Assembly: GCA_021208885.1 (NCBI GenBank)
Contig: JAJOJF010000022.1
Span: forward strand, 1-64,000
DNA: 64,000 nt
From: Burkholderiaceae bacterium
GTDB taxonomy: Bacteria; Pseudomonadota; Gammaproteobacteria; Burkholderiales; Burkholderiaceae_B
Reading direction: 5' to 3'
In this document: in pieces, positions 8,576 through 19,752 of the stretch
Position numbering within the stretch: position 1 is the first letter of the stretch
How the letters are laid out: the number at the start of each line of letters is the position of its first letter
Position numbers and translations under genes: made by a program
Notes under the pieces: generated by a model
Databases searched by the model: none
Told to the model about the DNA's origin: nothing
The model's input: only the letters and a program-made list of their open reading frames with translations

Positions 8576-8667
8576 TGGCGGAGGCGGTGGGATTCGAACC
8601 CACGATGCAGTTTTGGCCACATACTCCCTTAGCAGGGGAGCCCCTTCAGCCTCTCGGGCACGCCTCC
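8576..8667 (-). tRNA. tRNA-Ser, anticodon GCU
   Basis: A 92-nt class II tRNA. The acceptor stem GGAGGCG pairs with CGCCTCC, followed by discriminator G and an encoded CCA (8576-8578). The anticodon loop holds GCT at 8633-8631 between stems CTCCC and GGGAG. A long variable arm and GGTTCGAATCC in the T arm are present. It decodes AGC/AGU and follows lysC by 47 nt on the same strand. Confidence 0.96.
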
Positions 8668-8714
8668 TAGACAGTCAACAACCTGTCAGAATCCGAAATT
8701 CTAGCACGCTACTA

Positions 8715-9971
8715 TCAAGCAGGCTTAGCTTCGAGCTCAAATGCCTTGTGCAACGCCCTGACAGCGAGTTCCATATACTTATCCTGGATGAGTACCGAGG
8801 TCTTGATTTCGCTCGTGCTGATCATCTGGATATTGATGTTTTCCTCGGCGAGTGTCTTGAACATCAGGCTCGCAATGCCTGCATGTGAACGCATGCCAAT
8901 ACCCACAATCGACACCTTGGCCACGTTCTCGTCAGGAATCACCTCACGCGCGCCCACGGCGGGCACGATGTCTTTATCAATAATCTGGACAACCCTCTGA
9001 AAGTCATTACGGTGCACCGTAAAAGAAAAGTCCGTCGTACCATCGACCGACTGATTCTGGACAATCATGTCCACATCGATATTGGCATCAGCTACCTTCC
9101 CTAAAATTGCGTAAGCAATACCGGGCTTATCTGGCACACCTAGCAAGGTGATCTTGGCCTCATCACGAGTGAAGGCAATACCTGAAACGACTGCAGCTTC
9201 CATTTGCGCGTCTTCCTCAAAAGTAATCAATGTGCCCGAACGCATTTCTTCTTCGAGCGGCATATCCGGTGATGTCAGAGATGACAGAACTCGCAACGGC
9301 ACGCGGTACTTGCCAGCGAACTCCACTGAGCGAATTTGCAACACCTTCGAGCCCAAGGAGGCCATCTCGAGCATTTCTTCAAACGAAATGACCGACAAAC
9401 GTCTGGCATTGGGCTCAACACGCGGATCGGTGGTGTAAACACCATCAACGTCGGTATAAATCAAGCACTCATCGGCTTTTAGTGCTGCTGCCACCGCCAC
9501 CGCCGATGTGTCAGATCCGCCACGACCAAGCGTGGTGATGTTGCCATCAGGATCCACGCCTTGAAAACCCGTCACAATAACAACTTGCCCGGCATCAAGA
9601 TCCTTGCGAATACGTGCATCGTCGATGTCAGCAATTCTTGCCTTGGTAAAAGCCGAATCTGTACGGATTGGCACTTGCCAACCGGCGTAACTGCGAGCTT
9701 TTACGCCCTCGGCGTGAAGGGCTAGGGCCAACAGGCCACTAGAGGCCTGCTCACCCGTGGCTGCGATCATGTCAAGCTCACGGCCATCGGGCATGGCGGA
9801 AATCTCTCGCGCCAAACCAAGCAGGCGATTCGTTTCTCCTGCCATGGCCGAAGGTACGACCACCACTTGATGCCCTGCTGCATGCCATTTAGCCACCCGC
9901 TTGGCGACGTTACGAATTCTTTCGGTGCTACCCATGGAGGTGCCACCGTACTTATGAACAATTAATGCCAT
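8715..9971 (-). CDS. lysC: Aspartate kinase
   Basis: Phosphorylates L-aspartate, the first step of the Lys/Met/Thr and diaminopimelate route. At 418 aa it is a monofunctional aspartokinase. The kinase domain begins at the N-terminus with VHKYGGTSMG and includes TTLGRGGSDTSA. Two ACT domains occupy roughly residues 260-415 and are the expected site of lysine/threonine feedback. Start ATG 9971 is preceded by AAGGTCAAC. dapA, a later step of the same pathway, is at 45113. The downstream tRNA-Ser is probably co-transcribed. Confidence 0.97.
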   Translation of the reverse strand: MALIVHKYGGTSMGSTERIRNVAKRVAKWHAAGHQVVVVPSAMAGETNRLLGLAREISAMPDGRELDMIAATGEQASSGLLALALHAEGVKARSYAGWQVPIRTDSAFTKARIADIDDARIRKDLDAGQVVIVTGFQGVDPDGNITTLGRGGSDTSAVAVAAALKADECLIYTDVDGVYTTDPRVEPNARRLSVISFEEMLEMASLGSKVLQIRSVEFAGKYRVPLRVLSSLTSPDMPLEEEMRSGTLITFEEDAQMEAAVVSGIAFTRDEAKITLLGVPDKPGIAYAILGKVADANIDVDMIVQNQSVDGTTDFSFTVHRNDFQRVVQIIDKDIVPAVGAREVIPDENVAKVSIVGIGMRSHAGIASLMFKTLAEENINIQMISTSEIKTSVLIQDKYMELAVRALHKAFELEAKPA

Positions 9972-10025
9972 GTTGACCTTGTGTCTGGCTAGATTGTGGA
10001 GTGTTAACGCAGAGGGGGAAACCGC

Positions 10026-11072
10026 CTATTGCTCGGTCACGTCACTGACGCCCTCATCTTCAAAACCCGCTATTTTAACGTAGAGATGTAACTGACCACG
10101 AATGCAACTGATCCTACAGTCACGCTGCTGCCATTGCAAATCACGGTCATGCCCTAACGCGTGCACCTGTCTTAGCTGGCGCAAGAGGTCGGCCAACCTC
10201 CTGTCCGTGGGCATTTGAACACCCGCTAGCCGCAACCAGACACGAATGACAAGCACTTGTTCGTCGCTCTGAAGCTCACGCCATTGGGCAAGCGAGAGAA
10301 CCGGCCAATCAGCTGCCGAGTCGGTGGTAATTTGAGCCAACAACTGCTTGCCGTAACGCACGAGCAACCGGTCGGCTTGCGCAGCCTGTTCGGCATGACG
10401 CGTCAATGTCTGATGCCAGCCTGGCCAATGCGTCCGAATGGCAGGAATCACTTTGGACCTTAATGTGCCTCTGGCCAAGTTGTCGTCAAAGTTACTCGGG
10501 TCATCAACCGGCAACCAACCTGTTTGCACACTAAAAGCAACGAGACTGTCCAGAATGTCCTGGCGCGGCACGTCAAGCCATGGGCGCACCCAATACAACC
10601 CGCTTCTTTCCGTGGTTTGCGCCATGCCTGCCAGACCAGTCACGCCCGCACCACGCAGCAGCCGCATTAGCACGGTCTCGGCCTGATCTTGCTGATGGTG
10701 GGCCAATAAAATCACGCCCACGTGGTTCTCATGCGCCATGGACTCAATGGCGGCATAACGCGCATTTCTGGCTGCACCCTCAAGCCCATGACCCGAATTG
10801 AGATCAACCTTCACATGTCTGATATCGAGAGCAAGATCAAGCAGGCTAGCCAACTGTCTAACCGTCTCTGTCCACGCATCAGCTTGTTGCTGCAAACCAT
10901 GATGAACATGCAACAGCCTTAGACCACGGGCGTGATTTCTAGCCCAAGCGCAAGCCTCGATAGCCAAGGCACTTGAATCAGGCCCGCCACTTAGCGCCAC
11001 AGCAACGCTTGACCGCGCCGGGATGTGCCTGAGAGCCTGCTCTAGGCTTGAGCGCAGCAGGCTGTTAGACAT
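10026..11072 (-). CDS. tilS: tRNA(Ile)-lysidine synthase
   Basis: Modifies C34 of the tRNA-Ile with anticodon CAU to lysidine so that it reads AUA; essential and cytoplasmic. The PP-loop ATP motif ALSGGPDSSALA is near residue 30, and RLLRGAGVTGLAGM and the HHQQDQAETVLMR stretch are typical. The C-terminal substrate-binding part is present (348 aa). Start ATG 11072 follows GAAAGGCAAG. The open frame extends further upstream into accA but without family similarity. The gene sits 10 nt after accA on the same strand. Confidence 0.93.
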   Translation of the reverse strand: MSNSLLRSSLEQALRHIPARSSVAVALSGGPDSSALAIEACAWARNHARGLRLLHVHHGLQQQADAWTETVRQLASLLDLALDIRHVKVDLNSGHGLEGAARNARYAAIESMAHENHVGVILLAHHQQDQAETVLMRLLRGAGVTGLAGMAQTTERSGLYWVRPWLDVPRQDILDSLVAFSVQTGWLPVDDPSNFDDNLARGTLRSKVIPAIRTHWPGWHQTLTRHAEQAAQADRLLVRYGKQLLAQITTDSAADWPVLSLAQWRELQSDEQVLVIRVWLRLAGVQMPTDRRLADLLRQLRQVHALGHDRDLQWQQRDCRISCIRGQLHLYVKIAGFEDEGVSDVTEQ

Positions 11073-11082
11073 CTTGCCTTTC

Positions 11083-12048
11083 TTACCCCTTGGCTTGCTG
11101 GAACGCACCATAGGCAAGCAAGCGCTGCAGGCGGTGCTCAACAAGCTCTTGCGAGCTCATGCCAGAGAGGTGTCGCAAAGCATCAGCTAGCGCGCGGCGC
11201 AACAAACGAGCCATCACGCGAGGATCGCGGTGCGCACCACCGACCGGCTCGTTGACTACCCGGTCGATCAAACCAAGCGTCTTCAAACGATCAGCTGTGA
11301 TCGCCAAAGCTTCGGCAGCATCAGGCGCTTTGTCGGCACTGCGCCAAAGAATCGAAGCACAACCCTCGGGCGAAATGACTGAATAGGTTGAGTACTGCAG
11401 CATCAACACACTGTTGGCGACCGCAATGGCAAGCGCACCACCCGAACCACCCTCACCAATAATGGTGCTAATGATTGGCACTTTAAGCTCGGCCATGGAA
11501 TAAATATTCCTGCCGATGGCCTCAGACTGCCCACGCTCCTCAGCACCAATACCGGGATAAGCGCCCGGTGTGTCAACAAAGGTAAACACTGGCATTTGGA
11601 ATTTTTCAGCGAGCTTCATAAGCCGCAATGCTTTGCGATAGCCCTCTGGCCTGGGCATACCGAAGTTTCTGGCAGCACGCTCTTTGGTGTCTCGACCCTT
11701 TTGATGACCGATCACCATGCAGGGCGAACCATTAAATCTGGCCAAACCGCCAACAATCGACTGGTCATCAGCGTACTGCCGGTCACCATGCAGCTCGTGG
11801 AAATCGGTAAAGATTTCTCGTACGTAATCAAGCGTGTAGGGACGCTGTGGATGGCGAGCCACCAGAGCAGTCTGCCAAGGCGTCAACTTGGCGTAGATAT
11901 CTTTGGCTAGTGACTGGCTTTTTTGTTGCAGGCGCGAGATTTCTTCCGAAATGTCGACTGCCGAGTCAGCCTGCACAAAACGTAGCTGCTCAATCTTGTT
12001 CTCTAGCTCGGCTAGCGGCTGCTCAAATTCTAAAAAGGTGTTGCGCAT
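11083..12048 (-). CDS. accA: Acetyl-CoA carboxylase carboxyltransferase subunit alpha
   Basis: With AccD, transfers the carboxyl group from biotin to acetyl-CoA to make malonyl-CoA for fatty-acid synthesis. It is 321 aa, the usual length. The N-terminal helical region opens [18 protein letters not shown]. The crotonase-fold core includes [16 protein letters not shown] and [15 protein letters not shown]. It is followed closely by tilS, a linkage common in Burkholderiales. Confidence 0.97.
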   Translation of the reverse strand: MRNTFLEFEQPLAELENKIEQLRFVQADSAVDISEEISRLQQKSQSLAKDIYAKLTPWQTALVARHPQRPYTLDYVREIFTDFHELHGDRQYADDQSIVGGLARFNGSPCMVIGHQKGRDTKERAARNFGMPRPEGYRKALRLMKLAEKFQMPVFTFVDTPGAYPGIGAEERGQSEAIGRNIYSMAELKVPIISTIIGEGGSGGALAIAVANSVLMLQYSTYSVISPEGCASILWRSADKAPDAAEALAITADRLKTLGLIDRVVNEPVGGAHRDPRVMARLLRRALADALRHLSGMSSQELVEHRLQRLLAYGAFQQAKG

Positions 12049-12103
12049 CGGTCTTTTGTTTTCCCATGATCGGCGCGAAAGTTACAGTCGACAGTTTACC
12101 GCT

Positions 12104-12751
12104 TTAATACTCAACTGGAATCGGGTCCAGACTACGCCACAAATACCAAGTTGCGACCGTGCACCACGGGTGCCAGCCCTGAGCCACTTCCCGCGCCTCA
12201 TAGCGCGAAACCGGCTCGCCACTGTAATAAAGCAGGGAAATAGCACGCAACAAGCCAATGTCGTCTAGCGGCAACACATTGGGCCGTTGCAGATTAAAAA
12301 TGAGGAACATCTCGGCCGTCCACCGCCCAATACCCCGTATATCCGTCAGTTCGCTAATTACGGCCTCGTCATCCATGTCTGCCCAGCGAGCGGGATGAAC
12401 CAAGCGATTTTTAAAATGCCCTGCCAAATCCAGAATGTACTCAACCTTGCGTGCTGACAAACCGCTTTCACGCAAAAGATCAGGCCCAGCGTTGATGACA
12501 GCTGTCGGGGTCAACCGCTTGCCGCAGTTGACCAATACACGCTGCCAGACTGACTCCGCTGCCTTTACCGAGATTTGCTGGCCAACGATGGAACGCGCCA
12601 ATGTCACAAATGGGTTGCCACGTGACTGCAGCCAAACTTCTGCGTGGTTCGGGATAAGTCGGCGCATCACCCGGTCACGCTTCATGAGGTCGGCGCTAGC
12701 TCGATCCCAGTAGTCCGGTTTGCCATTGGGCTGGTGCGCTTGGCTAGGCAT
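12104..12751 (-). CDS. DNA-3-methyladenine glycosylase II-like (HhH-GPD) protein
   Basis: Base-excision repair glycosylase removing alkylated purines. The 215-aa protein has the helix-hairpin-helix motif DIRGIGRWTAEMF (~residues 138-149) and the catalytic aspartate Asp164 in LPLDDIGLLRA, with SIVGQQISVKAA as the conserved upstream helix. It is shorter than E. coli AlkA and lacks its N-terminal domain, as in most betaproteobacterial versions. It lies 6 nt downstream of cysS on the same strand. Confidence 0.88.
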   Translation of the reverse strand: MPSQAHQPNGKPDYWDRASADLMKRDRVMRRLIPNHAEVWLQSRGNPFVTLARSIVGQQISVKAAESVWQRVLVNCGKRLTPTAVINAGPDLLRESGLSARKVEYILDLAGHFKNRLVHPARWADMDDEAVISELTDIRGIGRWTAEMFLIFNLQRPNVLPLDDIGLLRAISLLYYSGEPVSRYEAREVAQGWHPWCTVATWYLWRSLDPIPVEY

Positions 12752-12757
12752 GCTTGC

Positions 12758-14251
12758 TCACCCACGCCGCCATTGGGTCACACCACCTGGCTTGTCTTCC
12801 AGCAAAACACCGGCCGCAGCCAATTCTTCGCGAATTTGGTCGGCTAGTTTGAAGTCTTTGTCTCGTTTGGCCTGCAATCGGTCCTGAACCTTGGCCTCAA
12901 TGTCCTCGTCGGTCATCTCGATAGCCACAACCGGCTGTTGCACCTCAGTGTCAGCAGCTTTAGCCGCTTCAGCAGCTTTGATAGCACGATGGGTGTAGCG
13001 CGTGGACTGCCTGAAATAGTCTGCCGGATCAACCATCAGCAATCCCAGAACATTGGCTAACGCCAGCATCTGGCCACTGGTGTGAGTGTCCAAGGTGCGA
13101 TTCGCAAGCCCTGATAGCTCAAACAACACTGCAACAGCACCAGCCGTGTTGAAATCGTCATCCATCGCAGCCTTGAATTCGCTCGCTGCACCAACTTGCC
13201 AGTCAATTTCAACAGCAGATGGCGGCACGCTTTGCAATGTCATATAAAGCCGGTCAAGCGCTGCCTGAGCGTCAGCCAAATTGTCCGGGGTGTAATTCTG
13301 GGCGCTGCGGTAGTGATTGCGGACAATAAAAAACCGCAACATTTCGGCTTCCCGGACATTGGGGCTGTACTGAGCGCTGCCCGGAACGACATCACCATCG
13401 ATGGTCTCGCGGATGGTGCGGAAATTGCCAAGCGACTTCGACATCTTGTGGGCATCCACCATCAAAGGACCGCAATGCATCCAGGTGTTGGCCAGCGTCT
13501 CACCAAATGCTCCCTCGGACTGAGCAATTTCATTTTCGTGATGAGGAAACTTCAAGTCCGGGCCGCCACCATGAATATCGAGCGGCAAGCCCAAAACCGC
13601 ATGGCTCATGGCAGAGCATTCAATATGCCAACCGGGGCGGCCAGTGCCGTAGGTCGACTCCCATTTCGACTCGGCTGGCTCGTCCGGTTTAGCTGATTTC
13701 CACAAAACAAAATCCAGCGGATCACGCTTGGAACTAGAGACAGCAACCCTTTCACCGGCGCGCAATTGATCCAGAGATTTGCCAGACAGCTTGCCGTAGC
13801 CTTGAAACTGCCTGACCGCAAAATTGACATCGCCATCTTCTGCCTGATAAGCCAGTCCTTTTGCCTGCAACTGCCCAATGATCTCAAGCATCTGCGGCAC
13901 ATATGCGGTTGCGCGGGGCTCTTGGTCGGGTGGCTGCACGTTTAGCGCACGCTCATCGGCATGCATGGCATCGATGAAAAACCGCGTGACATCGGATATT
14001 TTCTGGTTTGTCTGAACCGCCTTGCGAATGATCTTGTCATCCACGTCAGTGATATTGCGTACGTAATTCAGCTTGTACCCAGATTGACGCAACCAACGTG
14101 CTACCACATCAAAACCAACCAACATGCGAGCATGTCCGAGATGGCAATAGTCATAGACCGTCATGCCACAAACGTACATGTTGACCTCGCCCTCATGGAC
14201 TGGCTTAAAAGGTCGCTTGGTTCGCGAAAGAGAATCGTAGATTTGCAACAT
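12758..14251 (-). CDS. cysS: Cysteinyl-tRNA synthetase
   Basis: Charges tRNA-Cys. Class I signature sequences: the HIGH-type motif CHLGHARM near residue 32 and [10 protein letters not shown] further on. Zinc ligands are expected from CGMTV and the WHIECSAM / [14 protein letters not shown] segment. It is 497 aa, slightly long because of an inserted Ala-rich stretch near residue 430 ([12 protein letters not shown]). It is divergent from the TPR-protein gene, with about 150 nt between the starts. Confidence 0.97.
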   Translation of the reverse strand: MLQIYDSLSRTKRPFKPVHEGEVNMYVCGMTVYDYCHLGHARMLVGFDVVARWLRQSGYKLNYVRNITDVDDKIIRKAVQTNQKISDVTRFFIDAMHADERALNVQPPDQEPRATAYVPQMLEIIGQLQAKGLAYQAEDGDVNFAVRQFQGYGKLSGKSLDQLRAGERVAVSSSKRDPLDFVLWKSAKPDEPAESKWESTYGTGRPGWHIECSAMSHAVLGLPLDIHGGGPDLKFPHHENEIAQSEGAFGETLANTWMHCGPLMVDAHKMSKSLGNFRTIRETIDGDVVPGSAQYSPNVREAEMLRFFIVRNHYRSAQNYTPDNLADAQAALDRLYMTLQSVPPSAVEIDWQVGAASEFKAAMDDDFNTAGAVAVLFELSGLANRTLDTHTSGQMLALANVLGLLMVDPADYFRQSTRYTHRAIKAAEAAKAADTEVQQPVVAIEMTDEDIEAKVQDRLQAKRDKDFKLADQIREELAAAGVLLEDKPGGVTQWRRG

Positions 14252-14403
14252 GTTTGAATGACAAGAAATCGAATAGATGGGCAGACAGACTTATGGACGG
14301 GCTCATCGTGCCAAGGCCTGAAGCGTACAAACCACTGGGCAAGCTGGCGGGCAAGACGGCTTTTTGTAAAAGCATGGCTAAAATGAAGGGTCTCAGTATA
14401 CCA

Positions 14404-15060
14404 ATGCGGACCTTACCGAAATTGAAACCGATACTGCCATTGCTGATATCTTTTGTTATGACGCTAGGACTGGCGAACGTTAGCTATGCGCAGAGTTCAA
14501 GCGCAGCGCCTGAACCGGATCGTGGCTGGAACGCGTTAGCCAACGTACTTGACGCACTGACGCCATCAGCACAAACCAATCCACCCCCGTCTGGTGAACA
14601 GATTAACCGCGACATTCAAAAAAAACTTGACCAAAAACAGGCTGAGGCTGCATTAGAGGCTATCGAGGCGCGCGAACTCGAACTAGCCGCGCTCGGCGGG
14701 CCTGGTCGAGATGTACAACTCATGTTCCAAAAAGGTCGCGCCTTGGCGCAACTTGGTCGAATTGCAGAAGCCGAAGCCGTCTATCGTGAAATGACGATTC
14801 AATACCCCGAGCTTGCAGAACCATGGAACAATTTGGCGATTCTGTATATCAGTCGCAATGACTTTGACCAGGCTCGGTTGGCGCTTGAAACCGCCGTCAT
14901 GAACAACCCGCGCTATAGCGCTGCTATTGCCAACCTTGCTGACTTGAGACTGTTGTTGGCGCTACAGGACTATGAAAAAGCCGCTGCACTCGGGGACCGC
15001 AGTGCTCGCACCAAAGCTCAGGCATTACGTCAATTTATTAACGGGATCAATCAACCATGA
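14404..15060 (+). CDS. Exported tetratricopeptide-repeat protein
   Basis: Unnamed periplasmic or envelope protein, 218 aa. A signal peptide ([20 protein letters not shown], cleaved before QSSSAA) is followed by an acidic linker, a charged helix rich in Lys/Glu/Ala, and two or more TPR-like helical pairs ([18 protein letters not shown] and [20 protein letters not shown]). The frame is open upstream to 14254, but the start at 14404 leaves a normal signal peptide. The stop overlaps the cyclophilin start by 4 nt, so the two are coupled; a role in protein folding or assembly in the envelope is a guess from that neighbour. Confidence 0.72.
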   Translation: MRTLPKLKPILPLLISFVMTLGLANVSYAQSSSAAPEPDRGWNALANVLDALTPSAQTNPPPSGEQINRDIQKKLDQKQAEAALEAIEARELELAALGGPGRDVQLMFQKGRALAQLGRIAEAEAVYREMTIQYPELAEPWNNLAILYISRNDFDQARLALETAVMNNPRYSAAIANLADLRLLLALQDYEKAAALGDRSARTKAQALRQFINGINQP

Positions 15061-15689
15061 CACAAATGACTTCCGTCTTCCGGCTCTTGGCAATATCTTT
15101 TTTGCTGGCCACTTTCACGCTGGGGTTTAATAACGCCCTGGCACAATCCGCTTCACAAACCAAACAGGACAACGCATCCATGAGCACATCTCCACGCGTC
15201 AAACTTTCTACTTCTGCTGGCGACATCGTGATCGAACTCGACGCCACCAATGCCCCAAAAACTTCTGAAAACTTTGTCGCCTACGTGCGTGACGGCTTTT
15301 ATGACAACACGATTTTCCATCGCGTCATTGACGGCTTCATGATCCAGGGTGGTGGTTTTGAGCCGGGCATGAAGCAAAAGCCCACGCGTGACCCGATTGA
15401 AAACGAAGCCAACAATGGTCTAAAAAACGACAAGTACACCATTGCGATGGCCCGCACTAATGACCCGCACTCGGCTACCGCTCAGTTTTTTATTAATGTC
15501 GCCAACAATGACTTTCTGAACCACACCGCGCCAACCTCACAGGGCTGGGGTTATGCCGTGTTTGGCAAAGTCGTTGAAGGCCAAGACGTTGTGGACAAAA
15601 TCCGCGGCGTAAAAACCGGCAACGCGGGCTTTCATCAGAACGTGCCTGTAGAAGATGTCGTTATTGAGAAAGCCACTGTCATTGAATAA
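15057..15689 (+). CDS. Periplasmic peptidyl-prolyl cis-trans isomerase (cyclophilin)
   Basis: Catalyses proline isomerisation during folding of exported proteins. The signal peptide ([20 protein letters not shown]) is followed from about residue 45 by a complete cyclophilin domain: [41 protein letters not shown] and the late [19 protein letters not shown]. Its ATG overlaps the TPR-protein stop (ATGA), and its 3' end overlaps the lpxH start by 35 nt. PpiA-like by location; a PpiB-like cytoplasmic form would arise only if translation began at the internal ATG near residue 42. Confidence 0.9.
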   Translation: MTQMTSVFRLLAISFLLATFTLGFNNALAQSASQTKQDNASMSTSPRVKLSTSAGDIVIELDATNAPKTSENFVAYVRDGFYDNTIFHRVIDGFMIQGGGFEPGMKQKPTRDPIENEANNGLKNDKYTIAMARTNDPHSATAQFFINVANNDFLNHTAPTSQGWGYAVFGKVVEGQDVVDKIRGVKTGNAGFHQNVPVEDVVIEKATVIE

Positions 15690-16479
15690 GGTCTCGACAG
15701 GCGGTTCAGCTTGGCTGGCCTCTGACATCCATCTCGGTCCAGACAACCCTAGAACGGCTCAGGCTTTTTTCGGGTTTCTGGATCAGGCAGGCGCCCACGC
15801 GGGCGCCTTGCTTTTGTTGGGTGACATATTTGATGTCTGGATTGGCGATGATTGGGTCAATGAGCCGCCAGAATGGCTCGCACAAGCGTTAGACCGCCTG
15901 CACAAAACAGGCAAACGCATTCCGCTTTACATTGGACACGGCAACCGCGACTTTCTCATGGGGCAGCGGCTTGCTGACCGAATCGGAGCACAGCTGCTCG
16001 ATGAACAGTGCATCTTGAATGTCAATAACCAGTCAGTGTTTGTGGCTCACGGCGACGAGTTCTGCACAACTGATCGGGCTTATCAACGCTTCAGAAAACT
16101 CGTTCGTCATCCTTGGACTCAAAAGCTATACCTGAGCTTACCGCTACAGCAACGTCTAGCGATTGCCCAACGAGCCCGGCACAAAAGCATGCAAAGTCAG
16201 TCTCGACCGAATGCAGTTTGGCATGATGTCAGCTTGGCCAGCCTGAATTGCGCGCTAACCAACGCCCAAACACGCAGCATTATTCATGGCCATACGCACA
16301 AACCAGGCCATTATCTTGACAAATTCGAAGATCAAACCATCGACCGTTGGGTGTTACCCGACTGGGAAGCCGATCACTTGGGTGCTGGCGAACCCATGCG
16401 CGGGGGCTGGATTGTCGTAAACGACGAGGGGATCAAGCTATTCGGCATTGATGACAATGTCAACAACCGAAGCTTTTAA
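15655..16479 (+). CDS. lpxH: UDP-2,3-diacylglucosamine diphosphatase
   Basis: Hydrolyses UDP-2,3-diacylglucosamine to lipid X in lipid A synthesis at the inner face of the cytoplasmic membrane. Calcineurin-like metallophosphatase motifs: ASDIHLG (Asp24, His26), LLGDIFDVW (Asp57), GHGNRDF (Asn97, Arg98) and HGHTHKP. The start ATG lies within the cyclophilin gene; an in-frame TTG at 15682 is an alternative. The stop overlaps that of the convergent uppP by 4 nt. At 274 aa it is slightly longer than the E. coli enzyme. Confidence 0.93.
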   Translation: MSLLRKPLSLNKVSTGGSAWLASDIHLGPDNPRTAQAFFGFLDQAGAHAGALLLLGDIFDVWIGDDWVNEPPEWLAQALDRLHKTGKRIPLYIGHGNRDFLMGQRLADRIGAQLLDEQCILNVNNQSVFVAHGDEFCTTDRAYQRFRKLVRHPWTQKLYLSLPLQQRLAIAQRARHKSMQSQSRPNAVWHDVSLASLNCALTNAQTRSIIHGHTHKPGHYLDKFEDQTIDRWVLPDWEADHLGAGEPMRGGWIVVNDEGIKLFGIDDNVNNRSF

Positions 16480-17291
16480 AAAATGAAATAGGCCACCACT
16501 AGACCTAGGACAATTCGATACCACCCAAAGACTCGGTAGGTGTGTTTAGTCAAAAATGCCAGCAGCCCCCGTACAACCAAAAGTGCGCTAAGAAACGCCA
16601 TCACAAAACCCACGGCAATAGCCAGGATGTCTGTTTGCGAAAGCTCAGCAGCGTGCTTGTATGAGTCATAAATGGCTGCAGCAAACATGGTTGGCATCGC
16701 GAGAAAAAACGAAAACTCCGTCGCGGTTTTACGCTCGATACCAGCAATCATGCCCCCGATGATGGTCGAACCTGAGCGCGACGTACCCGGAATCATGGCT
16801 AGACACTGAGCGCAGCCAACGGCCAAGGCCTGCTTCCATGAAATGGTCTCAAGCGACAATGCGGTTGGTGCTTTTTTGAGTGCATTGGGACGCTCAACCC
16901 ACAGCATGATGATGCCACCAATCACTAGCGTCACAACAACCACGCCTGGATGAAAAAACAGCGCCTTGATTGAGGAGATAAAAATCGCGCCAATAATAGC
17001 CGCCGGCAAAAATGCGATGGCGATATTGCGCATTAAGGCAAGCTCTACCGTGTCGCGCTTGTATGCGCCAGACAGCAGCTGCCAAACCCGTTGCCGGAAT
17101 ATCCAGACCACTGCCAAAATCGCACCAAGCTGGATCACAACCTCGAACACCTTGCTCTCGCTAGACTGAAAATCAATCCAGGCCCCTACTAGGATCAAGT
17201 GCCCGGTGCTCGAGATTGGCAAGAATTCAGTCGCACCCTCGACAATACCCAGTAAAAGAGCTTTCAATAAGTGTAGGGTTGTATCAGTCAA
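16476..17291 (-). CDS. uppP: Undecaprenyl-diphosphatase (BacA family)
   Basis: Integral membrane enzyme recycling undecaprenyl pyrophosphate to the monophosphate carrier for peptidoglycan and other glycans. Signature motifs are [17 protein letters not shown] (Glu18, Glu22, Ser27, His31) and [14 protein letters not shown], with about eight hydrophobic helices in 271 aa. The start is TTG 17291: it has a GGAGAACAGGC leader and overlaps the stop of the upstream TerC/CBS gene by 4 nt (TTGA). This indicates translational coupling. Confidence 0.95.
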   Translation of the reverse strand: MTDTTLHLLKALLLGIVEGATEFLPISSTGHLILVGAWIDFQSSESKVFEVVIQLGAILAVVWIFRQRVWQLLSGAYKRDTVELALMRNIAIAFLPAAIIGAIFISSIKALFFHPGVVVVTLVIGGIIMLWVERPNALKKAPTALSLETISWKQALAVGCAQCLAMIPGTSRSGSTIIGGMIAGIERKTATEFSFFLAMPTMFAAAIYDSYKHAAELSQTDILAIAVGFVMAFLSALLVVRGLLAFLTKHTYRVFGWYRIVLGLVVAYFIF

Positions 17292-18871
17292 GCCTGTTCT
17301 CCTGATGACGCTTCATCTGTTTTAGGGTGTTTTTCCACATGAACCATGGCTATGCGACGCCGCTCTAGCCTGACGACTTTAAACGTAAACACCGCGTGAG
17401 CCGCATCAAACTCACAGCTATCACCCACGTTAGGCAGTCGCCCAAAATGATTCAGCAAATAACCAGCCAATGTTGAGTACTCCTCATCCTCATTGACCAA
17501 GCCGTCGGTATTGAGCACTTGCTCAAGCAAATGCAAGTCTGCAGCACCATCAACGCGCCAACGGTTCTCGCCATCGGGAACAATATCCGGGGTTTCATCT
17601 TCATCCGGAAACTCACCTGCAATGGCTTCAAAAACGTCAATTGGCGTGACTAACCCTTCAATGGTGCCAAACTCGTCTGCGACCAACACTAGCTGGCCCT
17701 TGGAATGTTTAAGCGTATCAATCAGGCGAATGATACTAATGGTGTCGTGCACAATCAGCGGTTCACGCAGCCGATTTTCTTGGATGCGGCCGTGGGTAAG
17801 CAGGTCCGCGATCATGCGCTTGGCTCGACCGATGCCAATAATCTCGTCAAATGTCCCTCGACAAACCGGAAAAAAACTGTGGGGCGCTTGCTCAATCTGA
17901 TCCCGAATTTTGGCTGGATCATCGTCAATATCAATCCAAGAGACCTCGGTTCTTGGTGTCATAATCGAATGCACTGACCGGTCAGCGAGCGTCAACACAC
18001 CGCTTACCATGTTGCGCTCCTCAATGCCAAACGAGATGGGCTGGTCTTGGCGATCTTTTTCTTCGATCTCTTGCTCTGATTCCGCAGGCAGTTTTTTGCC
18101 TAACATCCGCAAAACCGCCTCTGCAGTTCGCTCTCGCATGGGGCGCGCCGAGTCAATCGCCAACAAATTACGACGAGCCAACTGGTTGAACAACTCAATC
18201 AAAATCGAGAACCCAATGGCCGCATACAAGTAGCCCTTGGGTACCGAGAAGCCAAAGCCTTCAGCCACCAATGAAAACCCGATCATGAGCAAAAAGCCCA
18301 AGCACAGCACCACGACCGTAGGATGCGCGCTGACAAATTTGGTCAACGGCTTGGACGCTACGAGCATCACGGCCATGGCGATGATCACTGCCGCCATCAT
18401 GACTGGCAGGTGTTCTACCATGCCAACTGCGGTGATGACCGCATCAAGCGAGAACACAGCGTCAAGAACGACGATCTGGGTAACAACCACACCAAAACTG
18501 GCATAGACCTTGGTGCCGCTCAATTCCGCGCGCTTACCTTCAATGCGCTCATGCAGCTCAAGCGTTCCTTTAAACAGCAAGAAAAAGCCACCGACTATCA
18601 AAATAAGGTCTCTGCCGGATAGTGTCATCTCACCAATCGACAGCAACGGAGCGGTGAGCTGAAAGAGCCAGGAAATACCTGACAAAAGCGCAAGACGCAT
18701 CAGAAGCGCCAGCGACAGCCCGATGACACGCGCACGCTCACGCTCGCGCGGCGGCAATTTGTCTGCCAGAATGGCAATGAAAATCAGGTTGTCAATGCCC
18801 AGGACAATTTCGAGCACAACCAGCGTAATGAGACCGACCCAGATCGTTGGATCAAGCAGCCACTCCATCAT
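17288..18871 (-). CDS. TerC-family membrane protein with CBS and CorC/HlyC domains
   Basis: Inner-membrane protein, 527 aa. The N-terminal TerC domain (residues ~1-240) has seven or eight hydrophobic helices with acidic motifs in the membrane ([23 protein letters not shown]). A paired CBS region (~310-430) starts near [17 protein letters not shown], and a CorC/HlyC transporter-associated domain ends the protein. This is the YoaE/YegH arrangement. Roles in metal-ion (Mn) efflux or membrane-protein metalation are proposed for the family; substrate here is unknown. It lies between suhB and uppP on one strand. Confidence 0.85.
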   Translation of the reverse strand: MMEWLLDPTIWVGLITLVVLEIVLGIDNLIFIAILADKLPPRERERARVIGLSLALLMRLALLSGISWLFQLTAPLLSIGEMTLSGRDLILIVGGFFLLFKGTLELHERIEGKRAELSGTKVYASFGVVVTQIVVLDAVFSLDAVITAVGMVEHLPVMMAAVIIAMAVMLVASKPLTKFVSAHPTVVVLCLGFLLMIGFSLVAEGFGFSVPKGYLYAAIGFSILIELFNQLARRNLLAIDSARPMRERTAEAVLRMLGKKLPAESEQEIEEKDRQDQPISFGIEERNMVSGVLTLADRSVHSIMTPRTEVSWIDIDDDPAKIRDQIEQAPHSFFPVCRGTFDEIIGIGRAKRMIADLLTHGRIQENRLREPLIVHDTISIIRLIDTLKHSKGQLVLVADEFGTIEGLVTPIDVFEAIAGEFPDEDETPDIVPDGENRWRVDGAADLHLLEQVLNTDGLVNEDEEYSTLAGYLLNHFGRLPNVGDSCEFDAAHAVFTFKVVRLERRRIAMVHVEKHPKTDEASSGEQA

Positions 18872-18922
18872 TGACCTCTAGCTTGCCCGATGCCTCTCAA
18901 ACCATCAAAGGGCCATGAACGA

Positions 18923-19711
18923 TCAGCCGCGGACATATTGGAGAATCTGGGTAAACACCTTCGGTGTGGCTGCCACCACATTGCCTGACTCCATCCAGGT
19001 TTGCTCGCCGTCAAACCCGGCGATCAAACCGCCAGCCTCAAGCACCAACAAGCCCGCTGCTGCCAGATCCCACGGCTTGAGCTCAACCCCACAAAAACCA
19101 TCCAGACGGCCTGCTGCGACATAGACGAGATCCAATACAGATGAACCGGTACGTCGCACACCCGCACTTTCGTTGGTCAGTTTTTTCAAACGAGGGGTTT
19201 GCTCCTGAGCCGGTCCGGCCGAGCCTGGCCAGCGAGCGCCGAGCAAAGAGTCTTCAAGGTGTAAGCGCCCAGAAACACGGATGCGGCGATCATTCAGAAA
19301 CGCTCCGCCTCCACGGCTGGCCGTAAAAAGTTCATTACGATTGGGATCGTAGACCAGAGCATGCACCACCTGCCCTCGGTGGCGTAAAGCCAGCGAAATA
19401 GCGTAAATCGGCATACCATGGATAAAGTTGGTGGTGCCATCGAGCGGATCAATGATCCACTCGTATTCGGGCTCACTGCCATTAGCAGGATGGTGGACCT
19501 TGCCTGCTTCCTCGGCCAGAAACGCATGGTCGGGGTATGCAGTGTGAAGAATATCGATAATGGCCTCTTCGCAGGCGTGATCGACTTCCGTCACAAAATC
19601 CCTGGCTCCTTTGCGGGTGATTTGCAAGCGTTCCGCATCCAGACTGGCACGGTTGATAATATTGCCGGCGCGGCGAGCTGCCTTGACGGCGGTGTTGAGC
19701 ATCGGATGCAT
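18923..19711 (-). CDS. suhB: Inositol-1-monophosphatase family protein
   Basis: Mg-dependent, Li-sensitive phosphatase family; in bacteria SuhB hydrolyses inositol phosphates and takes part in rRNA antitermination complexes. At 262 aa it has the metal-site motifs EEAGK (Glu near residue 70) and WIIDPLDGTTNFIHGMP, and a second WDLAAAGLLVLEAGG. The start ATG 19711 gives the usual MHPMLNTAVKAARRAG N-terminus. It is divergent from trmJ, 41 nt away; this suhB/trmJ/cysE grouping is common in the order. Confidence 0.93.
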   Translation of the reverse strand: MHPMLNTAVKAARRAGNIINRASLDAERLQITRKGARDFVTEVDHACEEAIIDILHTAYPDHAFLAEEAGKVHHPANGSEPEYEWIIDPLDGTTNFIHGMPIYAISLALRHRGQVVHALVYDPNRNELFTASRGGGAFLNDRRIRVSGRLHLEDSLLGARWPGSAGPAQEQTPRLKKLTNESAGVRRTGSSVLDLVYVAAGRLDGFCGVELKPWDLAAAGLLVLEAGGLIAGFDGEQTWMESGNVVAATPKVFTQILQYVRG

Positions 19712-19752
19712 GTAACCAACTATTAATTTCGACGTTAAACCTAGGATTTTAG

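Noticed and set aside
7637-8667. Genomic island or prophage remnant integrated at tRNA-Ser.
   Set aside because: No integrase, and no copy of the tRNA 3' end was found in the nearby sequence; only the repeats and the HNH gene are suggestive.
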